Shown here piece after piece: positions 47,976 through 57,377 of a stretch of 64,000 bases of DNA. The notes beneath the pieces are model-generated. The model was not told the origin of the DNA and made no database searches. It saw only the letters and a list, made by a program, of their open reading frames with translations. This DNA is from Flexivirga oryzae. GTDB lineage: Bacteria > Actinomycetota > Actinomycetes > Actinomycetales > Dermatophilaceae. How positions within the stretch are numbered: the first letter of the stretch is position 1; each line of letters begins with the position of its first letter. The position numbers were made by a program, and so were the translations under genes. Location: assembly GCF_014190805.1 (NCBI RefSeq), contig NZ_JACHVQ010000001.1, forward strand, positions 1,922,001 to 1,986,000. The letters run 5' to 3'.

Positions 47976-49265
47976 GTGAACGCGACGACCTCGATCCGTC
48001 GGTGGGTTGCGCAACGACTGTTGTCCACGGCGGCCGCCGGGCGCACCTCCGGATTGGCCGGGCTGCCGGTGCTGCCCAAGCGGCTGACCATGCCGTTGCG
48101 TCGCGACGGGATGGACCCCCTGCCGGCACTGGGCAAGATGCGCGACGCCGAGCCGATCCACCGGATGCGGCGGGTGTTCGGCATCAACGTGTGGCTGGTC
48201 AGTGGGTATGACGAGGCGAAGACCGTCCTGGCCGACACCAGCAGCTACAGCACCGACATCCGCCCCTTCATGGGTATCGACACCGACGCCCGCATCGGTG
48301 GCCTCGGTTTCACCGACCCGCCCGAGCACACCCGGTTGCGCAAGATCCTCACACCGGAGTTCACCGTGCGCCGGCTCGCCCGCCTGCAGCCGGTCATCGA
48401 CCGGGTGGTCAGCGAGCGGCTGGACGCCATGGACGCGGCCGGCCCGGTGGTCGACCTGGTGCACGAATTCGCCTTCCCCATCCCGTTTCTCGTCATCTGC
48501 GAGCTGCTCGGCCTGCCGATCGAGGACCGTGAGCCGTTCCGCAAACTGGGGCACGCCCGGTTCGACATCTCCGGTGGCGGCGCCGACGTGTTCGGTGCGA
48601 TGTCGGAGTCGCGGGCGTTCCTGCAGGAGATCGTCAACCGGCAGCGGGTGGAGCCCGGCGACGGCCTGATCGGGCAGATCATCCGCGAACTCGGCGACGA
48701 GGTCAGCGACGAGGACCTCGGCGGGCTCGCCGACGGGGTCTTCACCGGCGGCTACGAGACGTCGGCCAGCATGCTGTCGCTCGGGACGCTGGCGTTGCTG
48801 CGTGACCCGGAGAGCTACGCCCTGGCGGGTCAGCGAGATCGCGTCGACGACGTGGTCGCCGAGCTGATGCGTTACCTGTCGGTGGTGCAGATCACCTTCC
48901 CCCGCTTCGCCAAGCACGACATTGAGCTGGAGGGCAAGCAGATCAAGAAGGGCGACGTGCTGATCGTCTCCCTGTCCGCTGCCAACCGCGACGAGAAGAT
49001 GGGCCCGGACACCGAGCTGCTCAACCCGAACGTCGACCGCCCCTCGCACCTGGGCTTCGGGCACGGCTTCCACCGCTGCGTCGGCGCGGAGCTGGCGCGC
49101 ATGGAGCTGCGGTCGGCGTTCCTCGGGTTGGTCGACCGGTTCCCGCAACTCGCTCTCGCCATACCCCCTGAGCAGTTGACGTTCCGCGACCTGTCGATCG
49201 TGTATGGCGTGGAGGCGCTTCCCGTCCGACTGCGCCCCGCGGCCGAGGCGCAAGCCACCGCATGA
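47976..49265 (+). CDS. cytochrome P450
   Basis: 429-residue soluble bacterial P450. The heme ligand is Cys368 in FGHGFHRCVGAELARMELR. The K-helix ExxR is ELMRYL, and the I-helix reads FTGGYETSASML, with Glu-Thr in place for oxygen activation. The N-terminal half shows LGFTDPPEHTRLRKILTPEF, the C-helix heme-propionate motif. Substrate unknown. It needs a ferredoxin or similar partner, not found nearby. The 3' end lies ten bases before a glycosyltransferase gene on the same strand. The GTG has AGGAG 12 bases upstream. Confidence 0.94.
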   Translation: MNATTSIRRWVAQRLLSTAAAGRTSGLAGLPVLPKRLTMPLRRDGMDPLPALGKMRDAEPIHRMRRVFGINVWLVSGYDEAKTVLADTSSYSTDIRPFMGIDTDARIGGLGFTDPPEHTRLRKILTPEFTVRRLARLQPVIDRVVSERLDAMDAAGPVVDLVHEFAFPIPFLVICELLGLPIEDREPFRKLGHARFDISGGGADVFGAMSESRAFLQEIVNRQRVEPGDGLIGQIIRELGDEVSDEDLGGLADGVFTGGYETSASMLSLGTLALLRDPESYALAGQRDRVDDVVAELMRYLSVVQITFPRFAKHDIELEGKQIKKGDVLIVSLSAANRDEKMGPDTELLNPNVDRPSHLGFGHGFHRCVGAELARMELRSAFLGLVDRFPQLALAIPPEQLTFRDLSIVYGVEALPVRLRPAAEAQATA

Positions 49266-49275
49266 GAATCGCCCG

Positions 49276-50418
49276 ATGAGAATCGTCCACGCGGCCGACT
49301 CGTTCGCACCGGATGTCGGCGGCATCGAACGCCAGGTGGAGGCGCTCGCCCTCGCCCAGCGCGCCGACGGGCACGACGTGTCGATCATCACCGCGGTCAA
49401 CAAGGACGACGCGCAGGACGACGACCTCGACGTGCACCGCGGGCTGCGGACCCGGTGGATGACGATCGCCTTCCCGTCGTTCAACCATTCGATGGTCGCC
49501 GAAGTGCTGGACCGCGGCGACGTCGACGTGGTGCACGCGCACTTCACGGTCGCCTCCCCCATCGCGATCTATGTCGCCCGCGCGGCCAGCCGGCGCGGCA
49601 TCCCGGTCGCGGTGACGGTCCACTCGGTGTGGTGGAAGGTCGCGGTGGCGCACCGTTTCGTCAGCGGCGTCTTCTTCGGGCCGAGCCTGCTGCGGGTGGT
49701 CTACTCCGGCGTGAGCACGATGATCGCCGAGCACATCAAACGGGTCTACCCGCACTGCGGCGAGGTGTCCGTGGTGCCCAACCTGGTCGACACCGATTGG
49801 TGGGCGCCGGCGACCCCGTCGCTGCACCGCGCGGGCGACCCGGACTTCCGGGTGGTGCTGGTCGGGCGGCTGAAGAAGCGCAAGCACATCGACGAGTTCA
49901 TCGACATCCTGTCCCGGGTCAAGGCGAAGGTCCCGACCGGCACGTCGGTGGCCGTGTCGATCGTGGGCGCCGGCCCGCGGCACGACGACCTGCAGGAGCA
50001 GATCGAGCAGCTCGGTCTCGGCTCCTGGGTCGAGTTGCTGGGGCACCGCACCCCGGAGCAGATCCGCGACCTGCTGCACGAGTCCGACCTGTTCGTCGCG
50101 CCGTCGCGCCAGGAGGCGTTCGGCATCGCGGCCCTGGAGGCCCGCAGCGCGGGCGTGCCGGTGGTGGGTTACAACTTCACCGGGCTGGCCGATTTCGTGG
50201 AGAGCGGGGTCGAGGGGCTGCTCGTCGACGACGCCGACGACATGGTCGACAGCCTCGCGAAACTGCTGGTCGACGCCGAGCGCGTCGAACGGCTGAAGGC
50301 CTCCACCCGCTCGCGTCGGCCGTCCGTCACCTTCGACGACGCGATGCGCGCGACCTACGACTTCTACGAACGGGCACGGCGCGAACTCGGCAGCCGCGGG
50401 GAGAAGCAGTCCCGCTGA
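49276..50418 (+). CDS. GT4-family glycosyltransferase
   Basis: 380-residue GT-B glycosyltransferase. N-terminal acceptor domain: RIVHAADSFAPDVGGIERQV and VVHAHFTVASPIAIYVAR. C-terminal nucleotide-sugar domain: VVLVGRLKKRKHIDEFIDIL and SRQEAFGIAALEARSAGVPVVGY, the Ex7E motif. It resembles mannosyl- and N-acetylglucosaminyl transferases of actinobacterial envelope glycolipids. Follows the P450 gene by ten bases, possibly in one operon, which would suggest modification of the P450 product. ATG at 49276 is used; ATG at 49262 is out of frame. Followed directly by a 56-bp repeat array. Confidence 0.9.
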   Translation: MRIVHAADSFAPDVGGIERQVEALALAQRADGHDVSIITAVNKDDAQDDDLDVHRGLRTRWMTIAFPSFNHSMVAEVLDRGDVDVVHAHFTVASPIAIYVARAASRRGIPVAVTVHSVWWKVAVAHRFVSGVFFGPSLLRVVYSGVSTMIAEHIKRVYPHCGEVSVVPNLVDTDWWAPATPSLHRAGDPDFRVVLVGRLKKRKHIDEFIDILSRVKAKVPTGTSVAVSIVGAGPRHDDLQEQIEQLGLGSWVELLGHRTPEQIRDLLHESDLFVAPSRQEAFGIAALEARSAGVPVVGYNFTGLADFVESGVEGLLVDDADDMVDSLAKLLVDAERVERLKASTRSRRPSVTFDDAMRATYDFYERARRELGSRGEKQSR

Positions 50419-50438
50419 GACCGCGGCGGCCCACCAAA

Positions 50439-50606
50439 GCGACGGCCGAGTGAGGGCGAGGAACGAGCCCACATCGAGGCCCCCCGTACCCCGAGCGACG
50501 GCCGAGTACGGGCGAGGAACGAGCCCACATCGAGGCCCCCCGCACCCCGAGCGACGGCCGAGTAAGGGCGAGGAACGAGCCCGCATCGAGGTCCCCCTCA
50601 CCTACC
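50439..50606. repeat. tandem repeat, three copies of a 56-bp unit (array C)
   Basis: GCGACGGCCGAGT recurs at 50439, 50495 and 50551, each followed by GGGCGAGGAACGAGCCC and CATCGAGG. The array begins about 20 bases after the glycosyltransferase stop. It is unrelated in sequence to arrays A and B but has the same placement behind a gene. It lies in the 342-base gap 50419-50760. Confidence 0.85.
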
Positions 50607-50760
50607 AAGGAAAGCGCTACTCTCCCGCGCGCGCATATTGTAATGCTTTTATGTGCAATCTTCAGGGGTTTCAATAACTTACCCATTCGGCTAGCTTGCA
50701 AAGCACGGAACACAAATCCGCACGCGCTGCAAACGGCGCCCGCTGAAAAGGGGTAGGCAC
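50607..50760. promoter_or_regulatory. AT-rich upstream region of the channel-like gene
   Basis: Bases about 50630-50690 are markedly AT-rich compared with the rest of the window (ATATTGTAATGCTTTTATG and TTTCAATAACTTA). They probably contain the promoter of the next gene; several TANNNT hexamers fit and none can be singled out. AAAGGGG precedes the ATG at 50761. Confidence 0.4.
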
Positions 50761-52050
50761 ATGCATTGGAGCGATTTCCAATGGTCGGACATCATTACCA
50801 GAATTGTCGCGGCCATTGTCATTCTCGTCGTGACCTGGCTGCTCGCGAAGCTCGCCAAGAAGCTGTTGGCGAAGGCATTCGGGAGGGTCCCGGCGCTCAA
50901 CCGGCAGGACGGCACCGGCGATTCGCTGGCTGAGTCGCTGAGCACCATCGCGTCACTCATCATCTGGGTCTTCGGCCTGATGGCGGTGCTCAACCTGTTC
51001 CGGCTGAACGAGGTCACCACCCCATTGCAGGACATGCTGAGCACGCTGCTGCACACTCTGCCGCAGATCCTGGGCGCCGCACTGGTGATGTTCATCGGCT
51101 TCGTGCTGGCCAAGATCGCCCGCGAACTGGTGGTCACCGCCTTGCAGGCGGCCAACGTGGACCGATGGGCCGACAAGCTGGGTGGCGCGGCGAGCCAGCA
51201 GCTCGAGGGAGCCTCCGGTGCCGTACCCGGGTATGACGCACCCCAGCCGCCGCAACACCTGCAGGGTGAGCAGCAGGGGCTCGGTCAGGCGCACGCGCAG
51301 GCCAAGGCCCAGCAGGGCGGTAAGCCGATGCGGATCTCGACCATGGTCGGCTACCTCGTCTTCGCCATCGTGCTGCTGGTCGTGGCGATCTCCGCGTTGC
51401 AGATCCTGGGCATCAAGTCGATCTCCGACCCGGCATCGCACATGCTGAAGCTGATCCTGGACACGCTCCCGCTGATCATCGGCGCGGGGATCCTGCTGGC
51501 CATCGGCGGCGTCATCGCCAACTTCGCCGGCACCCTACTGGAGAACCTGCTGCGCGGGATGAACGTCGACGGTGCGGTGCAGCGGATGGGCGTCGACACC
51601 GAGAACGTCGACGTCGCCAAGACGCTGGCACGGATCGCGCAGGTCGCCATCGTGCTGTTCTTCGCGGTGGCGGCGGCCAACGTGCTGCACATCCCGCAGA
51701 TGACCGAGATCCTCAACACCGTTCTCAGCATCGGCGGCCGGGTGCTCTTCGGTGCGGCGATCATCGTGGCCGGCGTGTTCGTCGCCGGCCTGCTGGCGAA
51801 GCTGGTGACCGGGCGGACCGGCGATGTCGTGAAGATCGCGACGATCGTGCTGTTCGCGGCCATCGGCCTGCGCTACATGGGTTTGGCGAACTCGGTGATC
51901 AACCTGGCGTTCGGTGCGCTCGTGGTCGGCGGTGCTGCCGCGGCGGCACTCGCCTTCGGGCTGGGCGGCCGCGACGCGGCAGCCCGTCAGCTGGAGAAGC
52001 TGCAGCAGAACGCCGAGTCGTCCCGGTCCGCCGACCCCGATCACGCGTAG
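50761..52050 (+). CDS. mechanosensitive-channel-like membrane protein (conserved TM helix repeats)
   Basis: 429-residue integral membrane protein. It carries repeated segments of the conserved TM-helix type found in MscS relatives: IIWVFGLMAVLNLFRL, LPQILGAALVMFIGFVLAKIARELV, LPLIIGAGILLAIGGVIANFAGTLL and VLFGAAIIVAGVFVAGLLAKLV. A Gln/Ala-rich hydrophilic loop separates residues 165-195. It lacks the C-terminal MscS beta domain, ending in a basic/acidic tail. Probably an osmotic-stress or scaffold membrane protein. Unlike most genes here, its first 20 codons are AT-rich. Confidence 0.8.
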   Translation: MHWSDFQWSDIITRIVAAIVILVVTWLLAKLAKKLLAKAFGRVPALNRQDGTGDSLAESLSTIASLIIWVFGLMAVLNLFRLNEVTTPLQDMLSTLLHTLPQILGAALVMFIGFVLAKIARELVVTALQAANVDRWADKLGGAASQQLEGASGAVPGYDAPQPPQHLQGEQQGLGQAHAQAKAQQGGKPMRISTMVGYLVFAIVLLVVAISALQILGIKSISDPASHMLKLILDTLPLIIGAGILLAIGGVIANFAGTLLENLLRGMNVDGAVQRMGVDTENVDVAKTLARIAQVAIVLFFAVAAANVLHIPQMTEILNTVLSIGGRVLFGAAIIVAGVFVAGLLAKLVTGRTGDVVKIATIVLFAAIGLRYMGLANSVINLAFGALVVGGAAAAALAFGLGGRDAAARQLEKLQQNAESSRSADPDHA

Positions 52051-52068
52051 CGGGCGTCATACCCATCC

Positions 52069-52100
52069 AGGAGCCCGGCGGGACCACCCGTCGGGCTCCT
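52069..52100 (+). terminator. hairpin terminator after the channel-like gene
   Basis: AGGAGCCCGGCGGG (52069-52082), loop ACCA, then CCCGTCGGGCTCCT (52087-52100). One G-U pair, otherwise complete. Confidence 0.8.
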
Positions 52101-52206
52101 TCGGGTTACGCCACCGGTGCAGGGGGTATGAGGCAGACGACTCGTCTCGAAGGACCCGATCAGGCCGAGCACCTTCGCCCGATGGCCCGGCCGGAGAGGA
52201 ACGCGT

Positions 52207-54171
52207 ATGGCGCTCAACGTCGCTCAGAAGCTGATCCGTGACCACTTGCTGGACGGTGATCTCACGCCGGGGGCGGAGATCGCGCTGCGGGTGGACCAGG
52301 CGCTGGTGCAGGACGCGACCGGGACGATGGTGATGCTCGAGCTGGAGGCCCTGGACCTGGACCGGGTGAGGACCGACGTCGCGGTGCAGTACGTCGACCA
52401 CAACCTGCTGCAGGAGGACGAGCGCAACCCGGACGACCACGCGTTCCTGCGGTCGGCCGCGCAGCGTTTCGGGTTGTGGTTCTCCGGGCCGGGCAACGGT
52501 GTCTCGCACCCGACGCACCAGCAGCGGTTCGGGCGTCCGGGCGCCACGATGGCCGGGTCGGACTCGCACACCTGCGCGGCCGGCGCGATCGGCATGCTCG
52601 CGGTCGGTGCCGGCGGGTTGGACGTCGCGATGGCGCTGGCGGGTGAGCCGCTCTATCTGCGGATGCCGGAGATCTGGGGTGTGGAGCTGACCGGTGAGCT
52701 GCCCGACTGGGTGTCGGCCAAGGACGTGGTGCTGGAGATGCTGCGTCGCCACGACGTGAAGGGCGGCGTCAACCGGATCATCGAGTACCACGGCCCCGGC
52801 CTGGCGGGACTGACCGCGATGGATCGGCACGTGATCGCGAACATGGGCGCCGAACTCGGCGCCACCACAACGGTTTTCCCGTCCGACGACGAGGTGCGCC
52901 GGTTCCTGGCGGGCGAGGACCGGGAGGAGGTATGGCGCGAGCTGGTCGCGGACGACGGCGCGTCCTACGACATCGACGAGCAGATCGACCTGTCGACGCT
53001 GGAGCCGCTGATCGCCAAGCCGTCCTCCCCCGGCAACGTGGTGCCGGTCCGCGAGCTCGCAGGGGAGCCGGTGTCGCAGGTAGTGGTGGGGTCGTCGGCG
53101 AACCCGGGGTTGCGGGACTTCGCGGTGGTCGCCGAGACGCTGCGTGGCCGCTATGCCGAGCCGGGCGTCTCGGTGGACATCAACCCGACCTCACGGGAGA
53201 TCCTGCAGGACCTGATCAAGGGCGGCTGGCTGTTCGACCTGATCAGCGCGGGGGCGCGGGTGCACCAGTCGGGGTGTCTGGGCTGTATCGGGATGGGTCA
53301 GGCACCGGCGACCGGGCGCAACAGCCTGCGGACGATGCCGCGCAACTTCCCCGGCCGTTCGGGCAGCCGGGAGGACTCGGTGTGGCTGTGCTCGCCGGAG
53401 ACAGCCGCCGCGGCAGCACTGACCGGGGTGATCACCGATCCGCGGGATCTCAGCAAGGACAAGGGGATCGACTATCCGAGACCGGCGTTGCCGGAGCACG
53501 CGAGCGTCAACACCGCGATGCTGGCCGAGCCGCTCCCGCTGGAGCAGGCGCGCGACGTGGAGCTGGTCAAGGGGCCGAACATCTCCGAGCTACCGGACTT
53601 CGACGGGCTGCCGGACCGGGTCGAGGCGCAGGTGGGGCTGGTCGTCGGTGACAACGTGTCGACCGACGAGATCCTGCCGGCCGGCGCGAAGGTGCTCCCC
53701 TACCGCAGCAACATCCCGAAGATCTCCGAGTTCGTCTATCACGCGGTCGACGGCGACTACGTGGACCGGGTCACGGCGCTGCGCGACGAGGGCGGGCACA
53801 TCATCCTCGGCGGGGACAACTACGGGCAGGGCTCGTCGCGTGAACACGCGGTGATCGCGCCACGTTACCTCGGGTTGCGGGTAGTCATCGCCAAGTCTTT
53901 TGCACGGATCCACTGGCAGAACCTCGCCAACTTCGGGATCCTCGCGCTGGAGCTCGTCGACGCCGACGACTACGACGACATCGAACTCGGCGACACCCTC
54001 GTCCTGGACGGGCTGCACTCCGCGTTGCGAGCCGGCGACACCGTCGAGGCCGGCTCCTCGCGCAGCGAGGCGTCATACACGTTGCGGCACCGGTTGTCGT
54101 CCCGCCAGGTCGACATGGTGCTGGCCGGCGGGCGGATTCCGTTGCTACGCGAGAAGATCAGCGAGGACTGA
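52207..54171 (+). CDS. aconitate hydratase (short single-chain type)
   Basis: 654-residue [4Fe-4S] aconitase interconverting citrate and isocitrate in the TCA cycle. Cluster cysteines are in GSDSHTCAAGAIG and in VHQSGCLGCIGMG. The swivel domain carries VVGDNVSTDEILPAG and DNYGQGSSREHAVIAPRYLG, the substrate-binding signature. It is shorter than the 900-residue AcnA typical of actinobacteria and belongs to the approximately 640-residue type. It could be a second, specialised aconitase. GAGAGGAAC lies upstream of the ATG. It converges with the MDR reductase, the stops two bases apart. Confidence 0.92.
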   Translation: MALNVAQKLIRDHLLDGDLTPGAEIALRVDQALVQDATGTMVMLELEALDLDRVRTDVAVQYVDHNLLQEDERNPDDHAFLRSAAQRFGLWFSGPGNGVSHPTHQQRFGRPGATMAGSDSHTCAAGAIGMLAVGAGGLDVAMALAGEPLYLRMPEIWGVELTGELPDWVSAKDVVLEMLRRHDVKGGVNRIIEYHGPGLAGLTAMDRHVIANMGAELGATTTVFPSDDEVRRFLAGEDREEVWRELVADDGASYDIDEQIDLSTLEPLIAKPSSPGNVVPVRELAGEPVSQVVVGSSANPGLRDFAVVAETLRGRYAEPGVSVDINPTSREILQDLIKGGWLFDLISAGARVHQSGCLGCIGMGQAPATGRNSLRTMPRNFPGRSGSREDSVWLCSPETAAAAALTGVITDPRDLSKDKGIDYPRPALPEHASVNTAMLAEPLPLEQARDVELVKGPNISELPDFDGLPDRVEAQVGLVVGDNVSTDEILPAGAKVLPYRSNIPKISEFVYHAVDGDYVDRVTALRDEGGHIILGGDNYGQGSSREHAVIAPRYLGLRVVIAKSFARIHWQNLANFGILALELVDADDYDDIELGDTLVLDGLHSALRAGDTVEAGSSRSEASYTLRHRLSSRQVDMVLAGGRIPLLREKISED

Positions 54172-54172
54172 C

Positions 54173-55207
54173 TCACCCCGCCGTCGGGTCGTCGCCGACC
54201 CGGATCAGGAGCTTGCCGACGTTGCGACCGGTCAGCAGCCCGCGGAACGCCTCGGGCGCCCGCTCGAGGCCGTCGACGATGTCCTCCAGGTAGTGCACTT
54301 GACCGCCTCGGATCCAGCCGGACATGTCGCGCTGGAAGTCCTTGTAATGCGTTGGCACGAAATCGGATTGGATGAATCCGCGCACGGTCAGGCTGAGGGT
54401 GAGGACCTTGCGGAAGAAGCCGGGCAGCTGGTCCGGTCCGGCGGGTGCCTCGGTGGCGTTGTAGCCGGCGACCAGCCCGCAGACCGGCATGCGGGCGTAG
54501 AGGTTCAGCCGGTCCAGCACGGCTTCGGTGACGGCGCCGCCGACGTTCTCGAAGTAGACGTCGATGCCGTCGGGGGTCGCCGCGGCCAGGTCGTCGACGA
54601 AGGTGGGCGACCGGTGGTCAATGGCTGCGTCGAAACCGTAGGTTTCCAGCAGGATTCGGCACTTCTCGGGGCCGCCGGCGATGCCGACCGCGCGTGCTCC
54701 CTTGGCGCGGGCGATCTGGCCGACCGCGGAGCCCACCGGCCCCGCGGCAGCCGCGACCACCACGGTCTCCCCCGCCTTGGGCTTACCCAGCACCAACAGG
54801 CCGGAGTATGCCGTGAACCCCGGCATCCCGAGGACGCCGACAGCCGTGGACACCGGTGCCTGGGCCGGGTCGAGGCGTCGCAGGTGCTTGGCGTCGGCAA
54901 CGGAGTGGGTCTGCCAGCCGGCATACCCGAGCACGATGTCTCCGGCCGCGAAGTACGGCGAACGGGATTCGAGCACCTCGCAGACCGTGCCACCGACGAT
55001 GACGTCACCCAGCTGCAGGCTCGCGGCATACGACTTCGCCGTGCTCATCCGGCCGCGCATGTAGGGGTCGAGCGACAGGTAGATGGTCCGCAGCAGCACC
55101 TGCCCGTCGGCGAGCGCCGGCAGGTCGACGGTCACTGTCTCGAAGTCGCTGTCCTGCGGCATACCCACCGGGTAGGCCGCCAGCCGGATCTGGGTGGTCG
55201 TGGTCAT
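54173..55207 (-). CDS. NADP-dependent medium-chain reductase (MDR), zinc-free
   Basis: 344-residue quinone/enone reductase of the prostaglandin-reductase/CurA type. N-terminal LRTIYLSLDPYMRGRM is diagnostic. The NADP fold is VVVAAAAGPVGSAVGQIA followed by AVGIAGGPEKC. VYFENVGGAVTEAVLDRL and YNATE are further family marks. It would reduce the C=C bond of an alpha,beta-unsaturated ketone. As the last gene of a ring-cleavage operon (54.2-59.1 kb) it may saturate an unsaturated keto acid formed after cleavage. GGAGGGAGG lies before the ATG. Confidence 0.9.
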   Translation of the reverse strand: MTTTTQIRLAAYPVGMPQDSDFETVTVDLPALADGQVLLRTIYLSLDPYMRGRMSTAKSYAASLQLGDVIVGGTVCEVLESRSPYFAAGDIVLGYAGWQTHSVADAKHLRRLDPAQAPVSTAVGVLGMPGFTAYSGLLVLGKPKAGETVVVAAAAGPVGSAVGQIARAKGARAVGIAGGPEKCRILLETYGFDAAIDHRSPTFVDDLAAATPDGIDVYFENVGGAVTEAVLDRLNLYARMPVCGLVAGYNATEAPAGPDQLPGFFRKVLTLSLTVRGFIQSDFVPTHYKDFQRDMSGWIRGGQVHYLEDIVDGLERAPEAFRGLLTGRNVGKLLIRVGDDPTAG

Positions 55208-55262
55208 CGACCTATCCTCCCTCCTGGTCGCCGATCCTCACAGACCACCCCGCGAACGCTCA

Positions 55263-56420
55263 TTACCAATTGCCCAACTCGGCGATGGTGTCTTGGACCC
55301 AGTCGGCGATGAACGAGTTGATGTGCGGCATGTGGTCCAGACCGACGTGTTCGGCGGCGCCCTCATCGGGTGTGAAGATCCGCAGCTCGCGCTTCGGGCT
55401 GTGGACTGCCTGATCGTAGGACTGGTGCGCATAGTCGACCGAGATCTGCCGGTCGTTGGCTCCGTGCGCGATCAAGAACGGGCAGGTTATCTGATCGACG
55501 ACACCGTTGAGGTGGATGCCCTCGGCGTAGGAGATGAACTCGTCGAGGTCGTCGTACCCGAAGACCCACTTCACGTGTTCCCAGTAGTGCGGGACGGGGT
55601 TCTCACCCTCGCGCTGCAGACGCTTCTTCTGCACCTCACCCCAGTTGTGGTTGGCACCCCACACCGCGATCAGCTTGATCCGCTTTTCGAAGGCCGCGGC
55701 GCGCGGCACGTAGTAGCCGCCGAGTGACCAGCCGACCAGACCGATCCGGCCGCTGTCGACGTCAGGACGGGACTCGAGGTAATCGACCTGCGCCGTCGCC
55801 CATGCCTCGGTCCCGATCCGCGCCTTCAGGTCGCCGAAGCGCAGCGCCTCACCCGAGCCGGGGTTGTCGATCATCAGCACCGAGATCCCCCGCTGGCGCA
55901 TCTCCTGCGGCCAGCCGGACGTGTACATGTGCTCCTTGGTGGAGTCAAGCCCGTTCCACATGATCACGCACGGCACCGGCTCGCCGTTCACGCTTGCGTT
56001 GGAGAAGTATGCCGGCAAGCTGGTGCCCTCGAACGGCACCTCGACCCGGCTGACCGCCGGGTCGGCGATTTCGAAGACCTTCGCGAATGCGTCCAGCGCT
56101 TGTTGGTAGAACGCCCGGCGATCCGGATCGGCGTTGCTCAGCATCCGTTCGGCCTGGCAGACATACAACCCCGAGCGATACCACTCCTGACCGGCCGTCC
56201 GCAGGTGACCGGCCGCCTCGGAGGCGTGCGCCTGGTCGGCCAGCTGGTCGGCGACCGCCTTCCACGATCGGACGAACAGTTTGCTGCCCGAGTCGACGTC
56301 CCGTGCCTCCCGAGCCGGGCGGCAAGCACGATCGACCTCGTCGATCAGACCGCCATTGTTCAGCGTCGCGCAGACGCCAAGGTTCCAGACGTACTTGGGC
56401 CCGGTGAAGTATTCGAACAT
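55263..56420 (-). CDS. alpha/beta-hydrolase, FrsA/DHPON-hydrolase-like C-C hydrolase
   Basis: 385-residue hydrolase with a helical N-terminal cap (residues 1-130) and an alpha/beta core. The nucleophile is in GLVGWSLGGYYVPRA, the acid in LIAHGANDRQIS and the His in EHVGLDHMPHI. This architecture, with a long N-cap, is that of 2,6-dihydroxypseudooxynicotine hydrolase and related carbon-carbon hydrolases of N-heterocycle breakdown. Here it follows the FAH-family gene by nine bases and probably cleaves a diketone intermediate of the same pathway. No other nicotine genes are present, so nicotine itself is unlikely as substrate. Confidence 0.82.
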   Translation of the reverse strand: MFEYFTGPKYVWNLGVCATLNNGGLIDEVDRACRPAREARDVDSGSKLFVRSWKAVADQLADQAHASEAAGHLRTAGQEWYRSGLYVCQAERMLSNADPDRRAFYQQALDAFAKVFEIADPAVSRVEVPFEGTSLPAYFSNASVNGEPVPCVIMWNGLDSTKEHMYTSGWPQEMRQRGISVLMIDNPGSGEALRFGDLKARIGTEAWATAQVDYLESRPDVDSGRIGLVGWSLGGYYVPRAAAFEKRIKLIAVWGANHNWGEVQKKRLQREGENPVPHYWEHVKWVFGYDDLDEFISYAEGIHLNGVVDQITCPFLIAHGANDRQISVDYAHQSYDQAVHSPKRELRIFTPDEGAAEHVGLDHMPHINSFIADWVQDTIAELGNW

Positions 56421-56429
56421 CTGCTACTC

Positions 56430-57377
56430 CTAGCTGCGGGGACGGAACGGCCGCAGCGCGGGTGCCGGCGCGGCCTCGATGATGGTGTTGGTCAGTGAGC
56501 CGAGCCGGCCCACTGCGATGGTGACGGTGTCGCCGGGTTCCAGCGGAGGCGGCAACTGGCTGCCACGGCGACCCCACAGCTCGGCGAGACAGCCGCCGTT
56601 GCCGAGCGTGCCCGAGCCGAGCAGGTCGCCGGCCCGGACCGCCGAATCGCGGGACGCGTAGGCGATCAGGGTCGGGAACGGCCAACCCATGTGACGCAGC
56701 GAGTCGTCCCCTATCTGTACCCCGTTGATCTCCGCGGTGCCGCGAAGCGACAGGAAACCGTCGGCGTCCACGCAGTCGGCAACCTCGTCGGCGGTCACGA
56801 TCCACGGCCCGAGCGCGCTGCCGAAGTCCTTGCCCTTGGCAGGCCCGAGACCCACTTGCATCTCGCGGGCCTGCAGGTCCCGCGCGGAGAAGTCGTTGAA
56901 CAGCGTGTAACCGAAGATCGCGTCGGCGGCCTGCGCTTCGGTCAGTGAGCTGCCACCTGCGCCCAGCACCACTCCGACCTCGAGCTCGAAATCGAGTGCG
57001 CGACATCCGGTGGGCCGGGCCACCTCCTCCCCCGGCCCCAGCACTGTGTGCGGGTTGGCGAAGTAGAAGGTGGGGGCGTCGTACCACGCGTCCGGCACAC
57101 CCTCGGCCCCCTCAACCGAGCTCCGGACGCCCTCGACGTGCTCCTCGAAGGCGACGAAGTCCCGGATGCTCGTGGGCCGGTATGGCGCCAGAAGCCGGAT
57201 CTGGTCGAGTGGGGCACCAGGGACGCGCACCGCTCGTTCGCCGAGCGCCAGTGCGCGGTCAAGTCCTTCCGAGACGATTTCCTCCACGGAGTGTCCGCCC
57301 GGGACCGGATGTGCCGTCAACCCGTCGATCACCACTGCCGTGGTGCGTCCGTCGATCGCGGCCGTGCCGAATCTCAT
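56430..57377 (-). CDS. fumarylacetoacetate hydrolase-family protein
   Basis: 315-residue FAH-fold enzyme. Metal ligands are in LDFELEVGVVLG, and the catalytic region is FNDFSARDLQAREMQ followed by GPAKGKDFGSALGPW. Such enzymes hydrolyse or isomerise 2-hydroxy-muconate-type products or split acylpyruvates after meta-cleavage. Overlaps the SDR gene before it by ATGA. The N-terminal domain (about 1-75) is complete. The precise reaction (hydrolase, hydratase or decarboxylase) cannot be separated by sequence. Confidence 0.9.
   Translation of the reverse strand: MRFGTAAIDGRTTAVVIDGLTAHPVPGGHSVEEIVSEGLDRALALGERAVRVPGAPLDQIRLLAPYRPTSIRDFVAFEEHVEGVRSSVEGAEGVPDAWYDAPTFYFANPHTVLGPGEEVARPTGCRALDFELEVGVVLGAGGSSLTEAQAADAIFGYTLFNDFSARDLQAREMQVGLGPAKGKDFGSALGPWIVTADEVADCVDADGFLSLRGTAEINGVQIGDDSLRHMGWPFPTLIAYASRDSAVRAGDLLGSGTLGNGGCLAELWGRRGSQLPPPLEPGDTVTIAVGRLGSLTNTIIEAAPAPALRPFRPRS

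Noticed and set aside
55263..56420. Nicotine degradation locus
   Set aside because: Only one gene resembles a nicotine-pathway enzyme; the oxidases and hydroxylases of that pathway are absent.
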